Shown in pieces: positions 1 through 8,989 of a DNA stretch of 64,000 bases. How positions within the stretch are numbered: the stretch's first letter is position 1; each line of letters starts with the position of its first letter. The notes beneath the pieces are model-generated. The model was not told the origin of the DNA. It made no database searches and saw nothing but the letters and a program-made list of their open reading frames with translations. The translations under genes were made by a program, and so were the position numbers. The stretch is from Pegethrix bostrychoides GSE-TBD4-15B (GTDB lineage: Bacteria; Cyanobacteriota; Cyanobacteriia; Elainellales; Elainellaceae), in the NCBI GenBank assembly GCA_019359155.1, contig JAHHHV010000079.1:1-64000 (forward strand). Reading direction: 5' to 3'.

Positions 1-262
1 CGTCATCTGGGATTGGGATGTCAGGTATCGGCATGATGTCAGGAAGTGGAATGTACACAACATCCGGTGTGGGTATGTCAGGTATCGGCATGTATACAAC
101 ATCCGGCATGGGTATGTCAGGTATCGGGATGTATACGTCATCTGGGATTGGGATGTCAGGTATCGGCATGATGTCAGGAAGTGGAATGTACACAACATCC
201 GGTGTGGGTATGTCAGGTATCGGCATGTATACAACATCCGGCATGGGTATGTCAGGTATCGG
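1..262 (+). repeat. 135-bp-period tandem repeat inside the DUF4912 gene
   Basis: Positions 1-127 and 136-262 are identical by direct comparison, and the unit is 45 codons long, so copy-number change keeps the frame. Degenerate 15-18 bp sub-units encoding MSGIGM continue to about 525. Confidence 0.9.
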
Positions 263-827
263 CATGATGTCAGGAAGTGGAATGTACACGTTATCCGGGA
301 TTGGGATGTCGGGAATTGGGATGTCAGGTATCGGGATGTCGGGAATTGGCATGTCGGGAATTGGCATGTCGGGTGCAGGGATGTACAGAGCATCTGAGAT
401 GAGCATGTCGGGAGTTGGCATGCATACAACATCTGGGATGGGCATGTCGGGTGCAGGGATGATGTATGGCATGTCAGGAATTGGCATGTATGGCATGTCA
501 GGCATCGGTATGTCGGGCATCGGATTTTCCGCCTCCATGCCGCCAGAGCGCTCTCGCAAATTTTGGATGATTGGGGATGCTGAGCTGATCGTCTACGGAG
601 CTACCGAACCCGATGCCACCGTCACCATTGCCGGACGACCCGTTCAGCTCAATTCAGACGGCACGTTCCGATTCCAAATGTCGTTCCAAGACGGCCTAAT
701 CGACTTCCCAATTCTTGCCGTTGCCTCCGACGGTGAGCAGAGTCGCGCCCTACATCTTAAGTTCCTGCGAGAAACGCCTTCCCAAAACACCAACAGCAAG
801 GCAGAAGCTAGAGAAGAGCCGTTTTAG
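1..827 (+). CDS. DUF4912 family protein with expanded MSGIG repeats (5' truncated)
   Basis: The reading frame is open to the left edge, so the true start lies outside the window. About 170 residues consist of short Met/Ser/Gly/Ile/Tyr/Thr units such as MSGIG, MYTTSG and MSGSG. They are followed by a compact ~90-residue C-terminal domain containing FWMIGDAELIVYGATEPDA, then GRPV, DGTFRF and DGLIDFP motifs. I recognise this from cyanobacterial DUF4912 proteins, in which a short MSG-rich linker precedes the same C-terminal domain. The function is unknown. Bases 1-127 recur identically at 136-262 (135-bp period), which shows recent in-frame tandem duplication. The N-terminal part of the family is missing here, so domain assignment rests on the C-terminus. 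Confidence 0.8.
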   Translation, partial: SSGIGMSGIGMMSGSGMYTTSGVGMSGIGMYTTSGMGMSGIGMYTSSGIGMSGIGMMSGSGMYTTSGVGMSGIGMYTTSGMGMSGIGMMSGSGMYTLSGIGMSGIGMSGIGMSGIGMSGIGMSGAGMYRASEMSMSGVGMHTTSGMGMSGAGMMYGMSGIGMYGMSGIGMSGIGFSASMPPERSRKFWMIGDAELIVYGATEPDATVTIAGRPVQLNSDGTFRFQMSFQDGLIDFPILAVASDGEQSRALHLKFLRETPSQNTNSKAEAREEPF

Positions 828-836
828 GCTAGTCCT

Positions 837-1061
837 ATTTCATACTTCGTAAAGGACAGAAGAAAAAGCCTACTTTTGAGAGCTTTGTCAGCCAAGGCTT
901 CTGAAGCAGACAGGTTACGAGCAGTCTTAGGAGATCGCTTTATGCAGCGCGTAGAATTTGATGACTCTATCAAGAATACTTTGAAAGATCTGTGCGATCT
1001 GGATGGGCAATACGTCACCCAGGTGTTTGATCCGAATGAGGGGTTTCTACAGACGCTATAG
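837..1061 (+). pseudogene. possible gene remnant or small hypothetical ORF
   Basis: This stretch lies in the same frame as the preceding DUF4912 gene, after its TAG stop. It encodes about 75 residues without an ATG start; the best alternative start is TTG at 876. The product would be charged and soluble and ends in VTQVFDPNEGFLQTL. I do not recognise it. Lack of a normal start and of a ribosome-binding site suggests a 3' gene fragment. It could also be chance coding, so confidence is low. Confidence 0.25.
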
Positions 1062-1173
1062 GCGCTGAGCTAGCTGTGCGTTTTCCTGTCTTGCCTTAAA
1101 ATCCCTATCTACAACCCTATCGACAATTCTCACCCTACTAGCGAATTCGTTTCCTGACTTGTCATCAGTCACA

Positions 1174-3258
1174 ATGCCAACGCTCGCTCTACAAGATGAT
1201 TGGCTCATCTCTGCCTTGGAGCACCTCACCGCCCAATGGCTGCAATCTGTAATGGCAACATCCCTGCCGCTGCTCGTCGCTAACAAAATCACAGATGCCG
1301 AATTTGCTGCACAGCTCACCTCGCTGCTCGAAGATCGGGGGCTAATCACTCCGTCCCAGCAGAAAAACTACCGCTCGAATGTTACCCAGGCGCTCAAAAC
1401 TATCGATCCGCAGCACCCGGCTATCCCACTCGTCGCGCTTTCCACTGAAACTTATCGCCAGTTGAATGACATCCAGCGCGGCAGGCTAGGGCATACCCAG
1501 ACCAAGTTCATCTCCAGCACTACTGCTGAACAGCTAGTAGGACGGGCAACCCAACTGCTCTCTAGCGCGCAGTGGTCAGAAGTTGGCGCTGGGCTAGCTG
1601 TCCTCATCGGTAGACGAGTCAGCGAAATCCTGCTCAGCCGCTTTGAGCCGCATTCAGCCTGGTCGATCCTGTTTCGGGATCCCGCCAAGAAACCCCCTGA
1701 GTTAGCGGCTAACTTCATCATTGAAATTCCCACGCTGGCCCCCGCTGATATCGTCATGGCGGCTATTGCCAAGCTGCAACGGGCGCTGAAAATTGATCAT
1801 CTCAAAGCCGATGCTCATACGCTGAAGGGCGCAAAGCAGAAGATTAACCAACGCTTTAGCGCTCCCATTTCTGCGGCCTGTAATCGTCACTTCGCAGGTA
1901 TGGTGGAGAGCCGCGAAGGACGTGATGACCTCTATAGCCATTTGTTTCGGGCGGTCTATGCCACCGTTGCCGCGCACTGGTTCTGCCCGCCCAATGTACC
2001 AGAGCATAACTTCAAGGCGGAAATTCAAGGCCATTTCACTATCGCCGCCGATGGCGCTAAGCTGCCCAACTACTCAGCCAGAGCCAACTACGATGACTAC
2101 GCGATTGGCACTGCAGATGGCAACCGGGATGGCAGGTTGGGGATCAAGCTGGAGCTGCGGGGTATCCAGGTCATTGAGGCATTTAGGCCGCAGAGTGATC
2201 AGCCTAGCTGTCTATCTGCTGATCCAGCTATCGATCCTGCCATCGATCCGGCTGAACCCAGCTCAGCGCCAAGTGATGCTTGCTCATCTCGTCTGTCCAA
2301 TCTGTCTTCAAAACAACAGCCCATGTCTCAGCCTAAACCCAGCTCGCTCAGAATCGACGGCAATCACCGTGACCGTTGGCTAGAATTGCTTGATGATATC
2401 TGCCCTGATTGCTCAAATCAAATTGAACGCATGGAGGCGCTACTCATCTGGGCAGAAACTCAGCTAGACCAGGATGACGAGCAGGAGAAGCAGGCCAACC
2501 AGCAGGCCAACCAGCAGGCCAACCAGCAGGCCAATGCTCAAGCTCAAGTCGTGCCGGAACTTGCCAAAACGCTCTCCTGGTTGACTAACCGGATCGAAAT
2601 ACTGGAAGCTGAAACCCGATCTCTTAAGGCTGAACGTGACCAGTTGGTTCAGCAGTCTCAGCAGTCTCAGCAGTCTCAGCAAGACCAGCAGCAGCTAATG
2701 CAGCTCCAGACCGAAAACCAGCGGCTCAGAACCCAGCTCAACCAGACTCAGGCTACGCTCAGTCATATTCGTAGCTCTTTGGGCATCGCCAACGGCCAAG
2801 ATCCCGCAACCGACAGCGCGGCGGCAGCTAGGCCAACAGCGACAAAAACTACAGCACCCGCTCTAATCGATGTACCAGTAGATGCACCAGAAGCGGTAGT
2901 CCTACCCGCAGCAGCGAAACCCTTCACCGACAAGCCTCAGCGCGATTCACAGGCTTCGACTGCCAAAGTTCACCAGATTGTCGATGCCCTAATGAGCTGG
3001 AATTCGGCGCAAGATGATCCTGAAACGATGCTCAGGATCTCTATCCCTATCGTCAAATCTATCGGTGTGGCCATGGGAGCTAGCTACCAGCAGTCGATCC
3101 AGCAGGTGCTCAAAGAACGCGAGACCGAACTGGAGTCGTGGCATCGTCAGCATATGCTGGGTGTCAGACATAATGCCTCAGTGCAGAACAAAGCGGCGAT
3201 TCTGCAACAGGTGGCGCGGGATTACTTAGGGCTGGAAAACTGGCAGGAGGTTCGTTAG
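1174..3258 (+). CDS. telomere resolvase (protelomerase)-like tyrosine recombinase
   Basis: The 694-residue protein (ATG at 1174; an in-frame TTG lies at 1159) has the layout of a tyrosine recombinase of the ResT/TelK type. GRRVSE at 146-151 resembles the first catalytic-Arg box. A Lys pair near 172-173 could supply the beta-hairpin Lys. SHLFRAVYA at 255-263 has an HxxR-like pair (H256, R259). His287 in IQGHF and Tyr306/Tyr309 in NYDDYAIG are candidates for the remaining His and the nucleophile. After residue ~340 comes a Ser/Pro linker, QAN repeats (about 440-453), a Gln-rich coiled coil (about 460-540), and a helical C-terminal domain (about 595-694) that may bind DNA. Known members make covalently closed hairpin DNA ends; activity here is inferred. 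A divergent integrase is the main alternative. The gene faces recQ and has no mobile-element neighbours. Confidence 0.58.
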   Translation: MPTLALQDDWLISALEHLTAQWLQSVMATSLPLLVANKITDAEFAAQLTSLLEDRGLITPSQQKNYRSNVTQALKTIDPQHPAIPLVALSTETYRQLNDIQRGRLGHTQTKFISSTTAEQLVGRATQLLSSAQWSEVGAGLAVLIGRRVSEILLSRFEPHSAWSILFRDPAKKPPELAANFIIEIPTLAPADIVMAAIAKLQRALKIDHLKADAHTLKGAKQKINQRFSAPISAACNRHFAGMVESREGRDDLYSHLFRAVYATVAAHWFCPPNVPEHNFKAEIQGHFTIAADGAKLPNYSARANYDDYAIGTADGNRDGRLGIKLELRGIQVIEAFRPQSDQPSCLSADPAIDPAIDPAEPSSAPSDACSSRLSNLSSKQQPMSQPKPSSLRIDGNHRDRWLELLDDICPDCSNQIERMEALLIWAETQLDQDDEQEKQANQQANQQANQQANAQAQVVPELAKTLSWLTNRIEILEAETRSLKAERDQLVQQSQQSQQSQQDQQQLMQLQTENQRLRTQLNQTQATLSHIRSSLGIANGQDPATDSAAAARPTATKTTAPALIDVPVDAPEAVVLPAAAKPFTDKPQRDSQASTAKVHQIVDALMSWNSAQDDPETMLRISIPIVKSIGVAMGASYQQSIQQVLKERETELESWHRQHMLGVRHNASVQNKAAILQQVARDYLGLENWQEVR
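2491..2534 (+). repeat. 12-bp tandem repeat encoding QAN-Q units
   Basis: Three and a half copies of caggccaaccag lie in frame within the recombinase gene. A second 9-bp array encoding QQS follows at about 2650-2680. Both sit in the linker before the coiled coil. Confidence 0.85.
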
Positions 3259-3299
3259 GCTCAGTCAAAGCCCCACGTTCCATGACCATGAGTCTGGAG

Positions 3300-5201
3300 C
3301 TAGCCCGTCGTCCGACAAAACTTGCTGATCGCCTCCACAAATTTAGGGCCGTACCGAGCGAGCTTATGGCTACCCACGCCCGAAATCTGCGAGAACGCTG
3401 CTAGGGTTTGCGGCTGAACCTGCGCCATCACCCGCAGGCTAGAGTCGGCAAACACCACATAGGGCGGCACAGACTGCTCGTCGGCCAACTGTTTCCGCAG
3501 CTTGCGGAGCTGTTCAAACAGCATTTCGGCGTTAGCTTTGCCGGTGGAGGGCGCTTCGGCAGTGACAGTTGGGCGGTTGGGCAGGGCGATTTCGACTTGG
3601 CGCTGCTTGCGGAGCACCTCCCAGCTGAGGGCGTTTAATTTCAAGACCGAGTAGCCGTCGCTGGTTTCGTCCAGCAAGCCCTGATGTAGCATTGAGCGCC
3701 CCAGCGTGCGCCAGTCCTCGGCGCTGTGATCTCGGCCAATGTTGTAGGTGGAGATCTGGTCGTGGCGGTTGGCGAGAATCCGCTTGTCTTTGGAGCCGCG
3801 CAGCACATCCACGATATAGCCCAGGCCAAAGCGTTCCTGCACCCGCGCTATGCAGGACAAAAACTTCTGAGCTTCAATCGTCCAGTCTTGCAGCAGGCGC
3901 GGGCTGAGGCAGTTATCGCAGTTGGCGCAGTTGCCGTCAAACCGCTCGCCAAAGTAGCCAATCTGGATCTTGCGGCGACATTCGATCCCCTCAGCGTAGT
4001 CAATCACTTGGCGCAGCTGCTGGCGAGCGATCTGCTGCTCCTGCTCTAGCGGCTCGCCCGTGGTGGGATGGATCTTTTGGTCAATTAGAAAATTAATGGT
4101 GCCAATATCGCCGTAGCTAAACAGCAGCAGGCAGCGGGCGGGTTCGCCATCGCGTCCAGCGCGCCCCGACTCCTGGTAGTAGCCCTCCAGGTTGCGCGGC
4201 AGGTCATAATGCACTACAAACCGCACGTCTGGCTTATTGATGCCCATGCCAAAGGCTACCGTCGCCACCATCACCCGCACATCGTCACGGATGAATCGCG
4301 TCTGGTTCACCTGCCGCACCGAGTCGCTGAGTCCGGCGTGATAGGGCAACGCCTGTACACCAGAAGCTTGCAGCCGCTGCGTCAGATCTTCAACCTTCTT
4401 GCGGCTGAGGCAGTAGATAATCCCAGAGCCGGGGGTTTTCTGGACGTAGCGGACTAGCTCTTGATAGGCCTGCTTCGGCTTGGGGCGGACTTCGTAATGC
4501 AGATTTGGGCGATTGAAGCTGGCGACATGGACAAACGGCTGCTTCAAGGCGAGCTGCTGCATGATGTCCTGGCGGACGCGAGTGGTGGCGGTGGCGGTGA
4601 GGGCAATTACGGGCACGGTCGAGTAGCGCTGGCGGATCTGGCGCAGCTGGCGGTACTCAGGCCGAAAGTCATGCCCCCATTCTGAAACGCAGTGGGCTTC
4701 GTCAATGGCCAGCGTCGAGATGCCAATCTCTTCGGCCACCCGATCCATAAAGTAGAAAAACGACTCCGACATCATCCGCTCTGGAGCGACATAGAGCAGC
4801 TTGATTTTGCCCGCTAGAATTTGGTCGCTGCGCTGCCGCACTTCTGCGCCGCCGATCGTGCTGTTGAGGAACGTTGCGCCAATGCCGTTGTCTTGCAGCG
4901 CCTCCACCTGATCCTGCATCAGCGCAATCAGCGGCGACACAACAATCGTCAGGCCGGGTTTCAGCAGTGCAGGCAACTGATAGCAGAGCGACTTGCCGCC
5001 GCCAGTCGGCATAATCACCAGCAGATCCTGGTTTTGCAGCACGGCTTCCACGATCTCTTGCTGCCCCGGACGAAAGCTGTCGTAGCCGAAGTAATGCTTG
5101 AGCGCCGCTGCGGGCGAGCTGAGGGGGGAAGGAGAAGCTGGTGCTGCGGCTGGCAGAAAAGCGGCAGGCAGATCGGGCGGCAGTACAGGCATGTCGTGCA
5201 A
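3300..5201 (-). CDS. recQ: ATP-dependent DNA helicase RecQ
   Basis: This is a 3'-5' superfamily 2 helicase used in recombination and replication-fork repair. The 633-residue protein has Walker A TGGGKS (66-71), the DEAH box followed by CVSEWGHDFRPEY, helicase motifs through QESGRAGRDG, and a zinc-binding CNNCDNC-like cysteine cluster (about 405-435). It also has an RQC winged-helix region and a C-terminal HRDC domain (about 555-633). Length and order are those of complete bacterial RecQ. It begins with a low-complexity Pro/Ala stretch of about 30 residues, so the start could be M4. It is convergent with the recombinase-like gene, with only 41 bp between their stops. Confidence 0.96.
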   Translation of the reverse strand: MHDMPVLPPDLPAAFLPAAAPASPSPLSSPAAALKHYFGYDSFRPGQQEIVEAVLQNQDLLVIMPTGGGKSLCYQLPALLKPGLTIVVSPLIALMQDQVEALQDNGIGATFLNSTIGGAEVRQRSDQILAGKIKLLYVAPERMMSESFFYFMDRVAEEIGISTLAIDEAHCVSEWGHDFRPEYRQLRQIRQRYSTVPVIALTATATTRVRQDIMQQLALKQPFVHVASFNRPNLHYEVRPKPKQAYQELVRYVQKTPGSGIIYCLSRKKVEDLTQRLQASGVQALPYHAGLSDSVRQVNQTRFIRDDVRVMVATVAFGMGINKPDVRFVVHYDLPRNLEGYYQESGRAGRDGEPARCLLLFSYGDIGTINFLIDQKIHPTTGEPLEQEQQIARQQLRQVIDYAEGIECRRKIQIGYFGERFDGNCANCDNCLSPRLLQDWTIEAQKFLSCIARVQERFGLGYIVDVLRGSKDKRILANRHDQISTYNIGRDHSAEDWRTLGRSMLHQGLLDETSDGYSVLKLNALSWEVLRKQRQVEIALPNRPTVTAEAPSTGKANAEMLFEQLRKLRKQLADEQSVPPYVVFADSSLRVMAQVQPQTLAAFSQISGVGSHKLARYGPKFVEAISKFCRTTG

Positions 5202-5323
5202 ACAGATGTTCTAGTAAAGGTTCACTTTTACCATGTTGCCTGATGTGGAATCAAGCGCTGAAGCTTGAGAAATTCTTGACATGATCGGCAACATCGTTGC
5301 TAAAATAAGTGAGGCCAACGCGA

Positions 5324-5395
5324 TGGGGTGTCGCCAAGTGGTAAGGCAGCGGGTTTTGGTCCCGCCATTCCTAGGTTCGAATCCTAGCACCCCAG
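5324..5395 (+). tRNA. trnQ: tRNA-Gln (anticodon TTG)
   Basis: A 7-bp acceptor stem (TGGGGTG with CACCCCA) is followed by a D arm with GCC..GGC, an anticodon stem GCGGG/CCCGC and loop TTTTGGT giving anticodon TTG. A T arm carries GGTTCGAATCC, and the discriminator base is G. CCA is not encoded, as is usual in cyanobacteria. A T-run directly follows the 3' end and may terminate transcription. Confidence 0.97.
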
Positions 5396-5482
5396 TTTTT
5401 TCGCTTTAATACTCTGCATTTTCAAAGATTTACATCTTCAAAGCTGCTGTATCATCAGGATGCGGTTTTGAGCGATTCGCAG

Positions 5483-5785
5483 ATGCAATTGACCCCCCAA
5501 GAGAAAGACAAGCTGCTGATTTTTACGGCGGCGCTGTTGGCTGAACGTCGTAAAGCCAAAGGACTCAAGCTCAACCATCCTGAGGCTGTGGCTTACCTCT
5601 CGGCAGCAATCCTGGAAGGCGCGCGCGAAGGCCGGACGGTGGCTGAGCTGATGAGCTACGGCGCAACGCTGCTCAGCCGCGATGACGTGATGGCTGGCAT
5701 TCCCGAAATGATCCCCGAAGTGCAGGTCGAAGCCACCTTCCCAGACGGCACAAAGCTGGTGACGGTGCATGATCCGATTCGCTAG
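5483..5785 (+). CDS. ureA: urease subunit gamma UreA
   Basis: UreA is the small structural subunit of nickel urease, which hydrolyses urea to ammonia and carbamate in the cytoplasm. The product is exactly 100 residues from ATG 5483, the usual length, starting [14 protein letters not shown] and containing LNHPEA, GRTV, LMSYG and the C-terminal VHDPIR. An upstream in-frame TTG (5468) is unlikely to be used. The gene is isolated: tRNA-Gln precedes it and xseB follows on the other strand. UreB, UreC and the accessory genes must lie elsewhere, a scattered arrangement known in some cyanobacteria. Confidence 0.96.
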   Translation: MQLTPQEKDKLLIFTAALLAERRKAKGLKLNHPEAVAYLSAAILEGAREGRTVAELMSYGATLLSRDDVMAGIPEMIPEVQVEATFPDGTKLVTVHDPIR

Positions 5786-5813
5786 CGAGCTGCTGCCCTA
5801 AACATCGACTCCA

Positions 5814-6068
5814 CTACAGCGCTTCTGGCTCATCCAGCAGCGTTTCAATCAGCAAATCGACCTGCTGCTGTTGCCGATTTAGAAAAGTTTCGCACTGCCG
5901 CAGCCGCTCTACGGCGGTTGAGAACCGCTGAAACACGTCGGCTAGCTCCAGTTCGCCCAGCTCAATCTGGCTGATAATGGTCTCAACCTCGCTGACGGTG
6001 GCTTCGTAGTTCCAGTCGCTCGGAAAACGAATGGCCGCAGCCTCGCTCTTGGAATTTGCTTTGGTCAT
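5814..6068 (-). CDS. xseB: exodeoxyribonuclease VII small subunit XseB
   Basis: This is the small subunit of exonuclease VII, which degrades single-stranded DNA from both ends. The 84-residue helical protein contains the family pattern of an N-terminal [18 protein letters not shown] helix followed by an [21 protein letters not shown] helix pair. It starts 4 bp after the xseA stop, so the two are co-transcribed and probably translationally coupled. An acidic tail LLDEPEAL ends the protein. Confidence 0.92.
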   Translation of the reverse strand: MTKANSKSEAAAIRFPSDWNYEATVSEVETIISQIELGELELADVFQRFSTAVERLRQCETFLNRQQQQVDLLIETLLDEPEAL

Positions 6069-6072
6069 GGGT

Positions 6073-7416
6073 TTAGCTCATCGATTGACTTAGTTGATTG
6101 CCCGGAACTTGATTTGAGGCTGATGCACCGTTAGTCTTATCAGACTTATCGTTCGCTGCTGCGCCATTCACCCCTGCATCACCAATCTGGCCTGCTTCCA
6201 GCACCCGCACCGTTGCTGTACCGTCAGCGAGCTGTAGCGTCAGCTCTTGGCCAACCGTCAGCGCTGCCGCCGAGCGCACCACCGCGCCGTTTTCCTGCCG
6301 CAAAATCGCGTAGCCTCGACTCAAAACGGCTGCTGGATCTAGCGTAATCAGCTTTTGGCGCAGCAGATGGCAATGCTGGCTAGCCGACTGGAGCCGATGC
6401 GTCGTACTCTGCAAAAGCTGCTGTTGCTTCCAGGCAATCGTTTGGCTCTCCTGACGGATCTGGCGGTCGAGATGCAGACGGCGCAGGCGAGCTTTTTGGC
6501 GATAGAGCTGATCTGCGGCAGTCTCCAAGCTGCTCGTCAGCACTTGGCTCAAGCGCCCAACCCGCTGCTGATGCTCAGCGTAGATATCGGAGAGCAGCGG
6601 CACGGCTTGCTCAGCGGCAGCAGTTGGCGTGTGGGCGCAGATATCGGCCACCAGATCGGCCAGCGACTCGTCCCGCTGATGCCCAATCCCGGCCACTACC
6701 GGAATCGGACAGTCGGCAATTGCCCGCACCACCCGCTCGTCGTTGAAGCAGACCATATCTTCGGTTGCGCCGCCGCCCCGCGACAGGATCAGCACCTCGG
6801 CGCGCCCGTCCCGCACCACCCGCGCAATGGCGTTGGCAATCGAGAAAGGAGCCTGATCGCCCTGCACCAAAGCCGGCGAAAACAGGACTTTTAGCCCCGG
6901 ATGGCGATGCTTCAGGGTGCGTTTGATATCGCCCCAAGCCGCCGCCTGCGGAGAGGTCACCACGGCAATGCTCTGCGGATAGGGCGGCAGTGGTCGCTTG
7001 CGCTCTGGGTCAAACAGCCCTTCGACTTCCAGCCGATTGCGGAGCTGACGATAGCGCAGTGCCCGTAAGCCTTCTCCGGCGGGCAGCGCCTGCCAGATAA
7101 TCAGCTGGTAGCTGCCACGCTGGGGATGCACATGCACCCGGCCTAGCAAAATCAGCTGTTCGCCCGGAGCGGGTAAGGTCGCCAGTCGATTCAGCTGATT
7201 GCTCCAAACCACACAGCTAATCGCTGCCTCGGCATCGGGATCTTGCAGCGTAAAAAACAGGCCGCTGCGATAGCGAGTGGCGCTCGACACCTCGCCCGTC
7301 ACCCAAACCTGCCGCAGCTGACTATCTTGCTCCAGCAGATCCTGAATGTAGCCCGTCAATCCGGCGACCGAGAGCGCAGTGTCTGGAATTAGTAGACTAG
7401 GAAGATTAGAGGACAT
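6073..7416 (-). CDS. xseA: exodeoxyribonuclease VII large subunit XseA
   Basis: This is the catalytic subunit of exonuclease VII. From ATG 7416 the protein is 447 residues; a TTG at 7476 would add 20 atypical residues. An N-terminal OB fold (about 12-110) contains VWVTGEVSS and GLFFTLQD. The catalytic core carries [30 protein letters not shown] and [18 protein letters not shown], then a coiled-coil segment and a C-terminal region with [12 protein letters not shown]. The last 40 residues are an Asn/Ser-rich tail. It is first in a two-gene operon with xseB and divergent from recA. Confidence 0.95.
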   Translation of the reverse strand: MSSNLPSLLIPDTALSVAGLTGYIQDLLEQDSQLRQVWVTGEVSSATRYRSGLFFTLQDPDAEAAISCVVWSNQLNRLATLPAPGEQLILLGRVHVHPQRGSYQLIIWQALPAGEGLRALRYRQLRNRLEVEGLFDPERKRPLPPYPQSIAVVTSPQAAAWGDIKRTLKHRHPGLKVLFSPALVQGDQAPFSIANAIARVVRDGRAEVLILSRGGGATEDMVCFNDERVVRAIADCPIPVVAGIGHQRDESLADLVADICAHTPTAAAEQAVPLLSDIYAEHQQRVGRLSQVLTSSLETAADQLYRQKARLRRLHLDRQIRQESQTIAWKQQQLLQSTTHRLQSASQHCHLLRQKLITLDPAAVLSRGYAILRQENGAVVRSAAALTVGQELTLQLADGTATVRVLEAGQIGDAGVNGAAANDKSDKTNGASASNQVPGNQLSQSMS

Positions 7417-7891
7417 CGTGGCCAAAGCAAACTCACTGCGGATTAGAACGGGCCTGATCTGGAGTAACTGGGGCAAACTTGATCAAATCGATCAATTTGC
7501 AAATAATTTATTCATTCCAGTGGTTAAATCTCCCTTTATATAGTACATTTGTATGGTGACTTAATTTGATGGTGGCTTAAATCGGGTGATTTAAAACAGC
7601 TCAAGCCTGCCAGATGGTTCGGGATAGAACTATCTAGGGTAGCTGGATAAAATCTATAGCTCTGAACAGGTTGCCAAAGGTCTGCCTATAGGGTAACGAA
7701 CTTGACTAGAACCGAACAGTCAGCTGAGCTGCATTCTTTCAACTCCTGCTGATCCGAGCCTTGAGCTGATCCAAATCATGGCTCTGCCAGTAGACTGAAG
7801 CCATCAGGCTAGAGGCATTCTGCGCGGGCTTTCTGCGAACCGCAGAGCTGTCCCCCCAATCCACTAATTATTACTCTGCGTTGAGGTAGGA
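7417..7891. other. xseA-recA divergent intergenic region
   Basis: These 475 bp contain no credible ORF on either strand. They should carry the promoters of both xseA (leftward) and recA (rightward). An AT-rich core lies at about 7495-7565 and includes a LexA-box-like sequence annotated separately. The 300 bp next to recA show no clear repeat or strong hairpin. Confidence 0.6.
7542..7555. promoter_or_regulatory. possible cyanobacterial LexA/SOS box
   Basis: AGTACATTTGTATG differs at one fixed base from the reported cyanobacterial LexA consensus RGTACNNNDGTWCB. It lies 125 bp upstream of xseA and about 340 bp upstream of recA. A single near match in a 475-bp region can occur by chance. Confidence 0.25.
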
Positions 7892-8974
7892 ATGGCTAAA
7901 TCGACGACCACAAACGAAAGCACCGAGCGCGAAAAAGCCCTAAATCTGGTGCTGACCCAGATCGATCGCACCTTTGGCAAAGGCACAATCATGCGGCTTG
8001 GGGATGCCACCCGCATGCGGATTGAAACCATTCCCAGCGGCGCACTCACCCTGGATCTGGCGCTGGGCGGCGGCCTGCCCAAAGGTCGGGTGATCGAAAT
8101 CTACGGCCCAGAAAGCTCTGGTAAAACGACGCTGGCGCTACATGCCGTCGCCGAAGTTCAGAAAAGCGGCGGGGTCGCGGCCTATGTTGACGCTGAACAT
8201 GCGCTCGATCCGGTCTATTCTGCGGCGCTGGGCGTAGATATCAACAATCTGCTGATCTCCCAGCCGGATACCGGCGAGCAGGGCTTGGAAATCGTTGACC
8301 AGCTGGTGCGCTCCAACGCGGTTGACATTGTCGTTGTAGACTCGGTGGCGGCGCTCGTGCCCAGGGCTGAAATCGAAGGTGAGATGGGCGATGCCCATGT
8401 GGGGTTGCAGGCGCGGCTGATGAGTCAAGCGCTGCGGAAGATTACGGGAAACATTGGCAAAACAGGCTGTAGCGTCATTTTTATCAACCAGCTGCGCCAG
8501 AAGATTGGCATCAGCTACGGCAACCCCGAAACCACAACTGGCGGCAACGCCCTCAAGTTTTATGCCTCAGTGCGGCTGGATATTCGCCGCATCCAGACCT
8601 TGAAAAAAGGCAACGAGGAGTATGGCACTCGCGCCAAAGTCAAGGTCGCCAAAAACAAGGTCGCGCCGCCGTTTCGGATCGCCGAATTCGACATTATCTT
8701 TGGCAAAGGCATTTCCACCATGGGCTGCCTGGTAGACTTGGCCGAAGAGACGGGCGTGATTGTGCGGCGGGGAGCCTGGTATAGCTACGGCGGTGAGAAT
8801 ATCAGCCAGGGTCGAGACAATGCCGTCAAATACTTCGAGGAGCGTCCCGAACTCGCCAAAGAGGTTGAAAAGCAGGTGCGCGAAAAGCTAGAAATGGGCG
8901 CTCAGGTTTCGGCCAATTCAGTGCTGCCCTCTGAGAGCGAAGACGCAGATGCAGAATACAGTGAGGAAGAGTAA
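7892..8974 (+). CDS. recA: recombinase RecA
   Basis: RecA is the ATP-dependent strand-exchange protein and the co-protease that triggers SOS de-repression. The 360-residue product has Walker A GPESSGKT (72-79), the VDAEHALDP and [14 protein letters not shown] motifs, the L1 segment [19 protein letters not shown], and the conserved INQLRQKIG and [12 protein letters not shown]. The C-terminus is acidic, as usual. ATG 7892 follows GAGGTAGGA, a plausible Shine-Dalgarno sequence. It is monocistronic: the next gene is convergent. Confidence 0.99.
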   Translation: MAKSTTTNESTEREKALNLVLTQIDRTFGKGTIMRLGDATRMRIETIPSGALTLDLALGGGLPKGRVIEIYGPESSGKTTLALHAVAEVQKSGGVAAYVDAEHALDPVYSAALGVDINNLLISQPDTGEQGLEIVDQLVRSNAVDIVVVDSVAALVPRAEIEGEMGDAHVGLQARLMSQALRKITGNIGKTGCSVIFINQLRQKIGISYGNPETTTGGNALKFYASVRLDIRRIQTLKKGNEEYGTRAKVKVAKNKVAPPFRIAEFDIIFGKGISTMGCLVDLAEETGVIVRRGAWYSYGGENISQGRDNAVKYFEERPELAKEVEKQVREKLEMGAQVSANSVLPSESEDADAEYSEEE

Positions 8975-8989
8975 GCCTTAGCGTCCAGG

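Noticed and set aside
1062-1173. Possible hairpin telomere or resolvase site upstream of the recombinase
   Set aside because: Only an 8-bp agctagct-type palindrome is present, far shorter than known resolvase targets.
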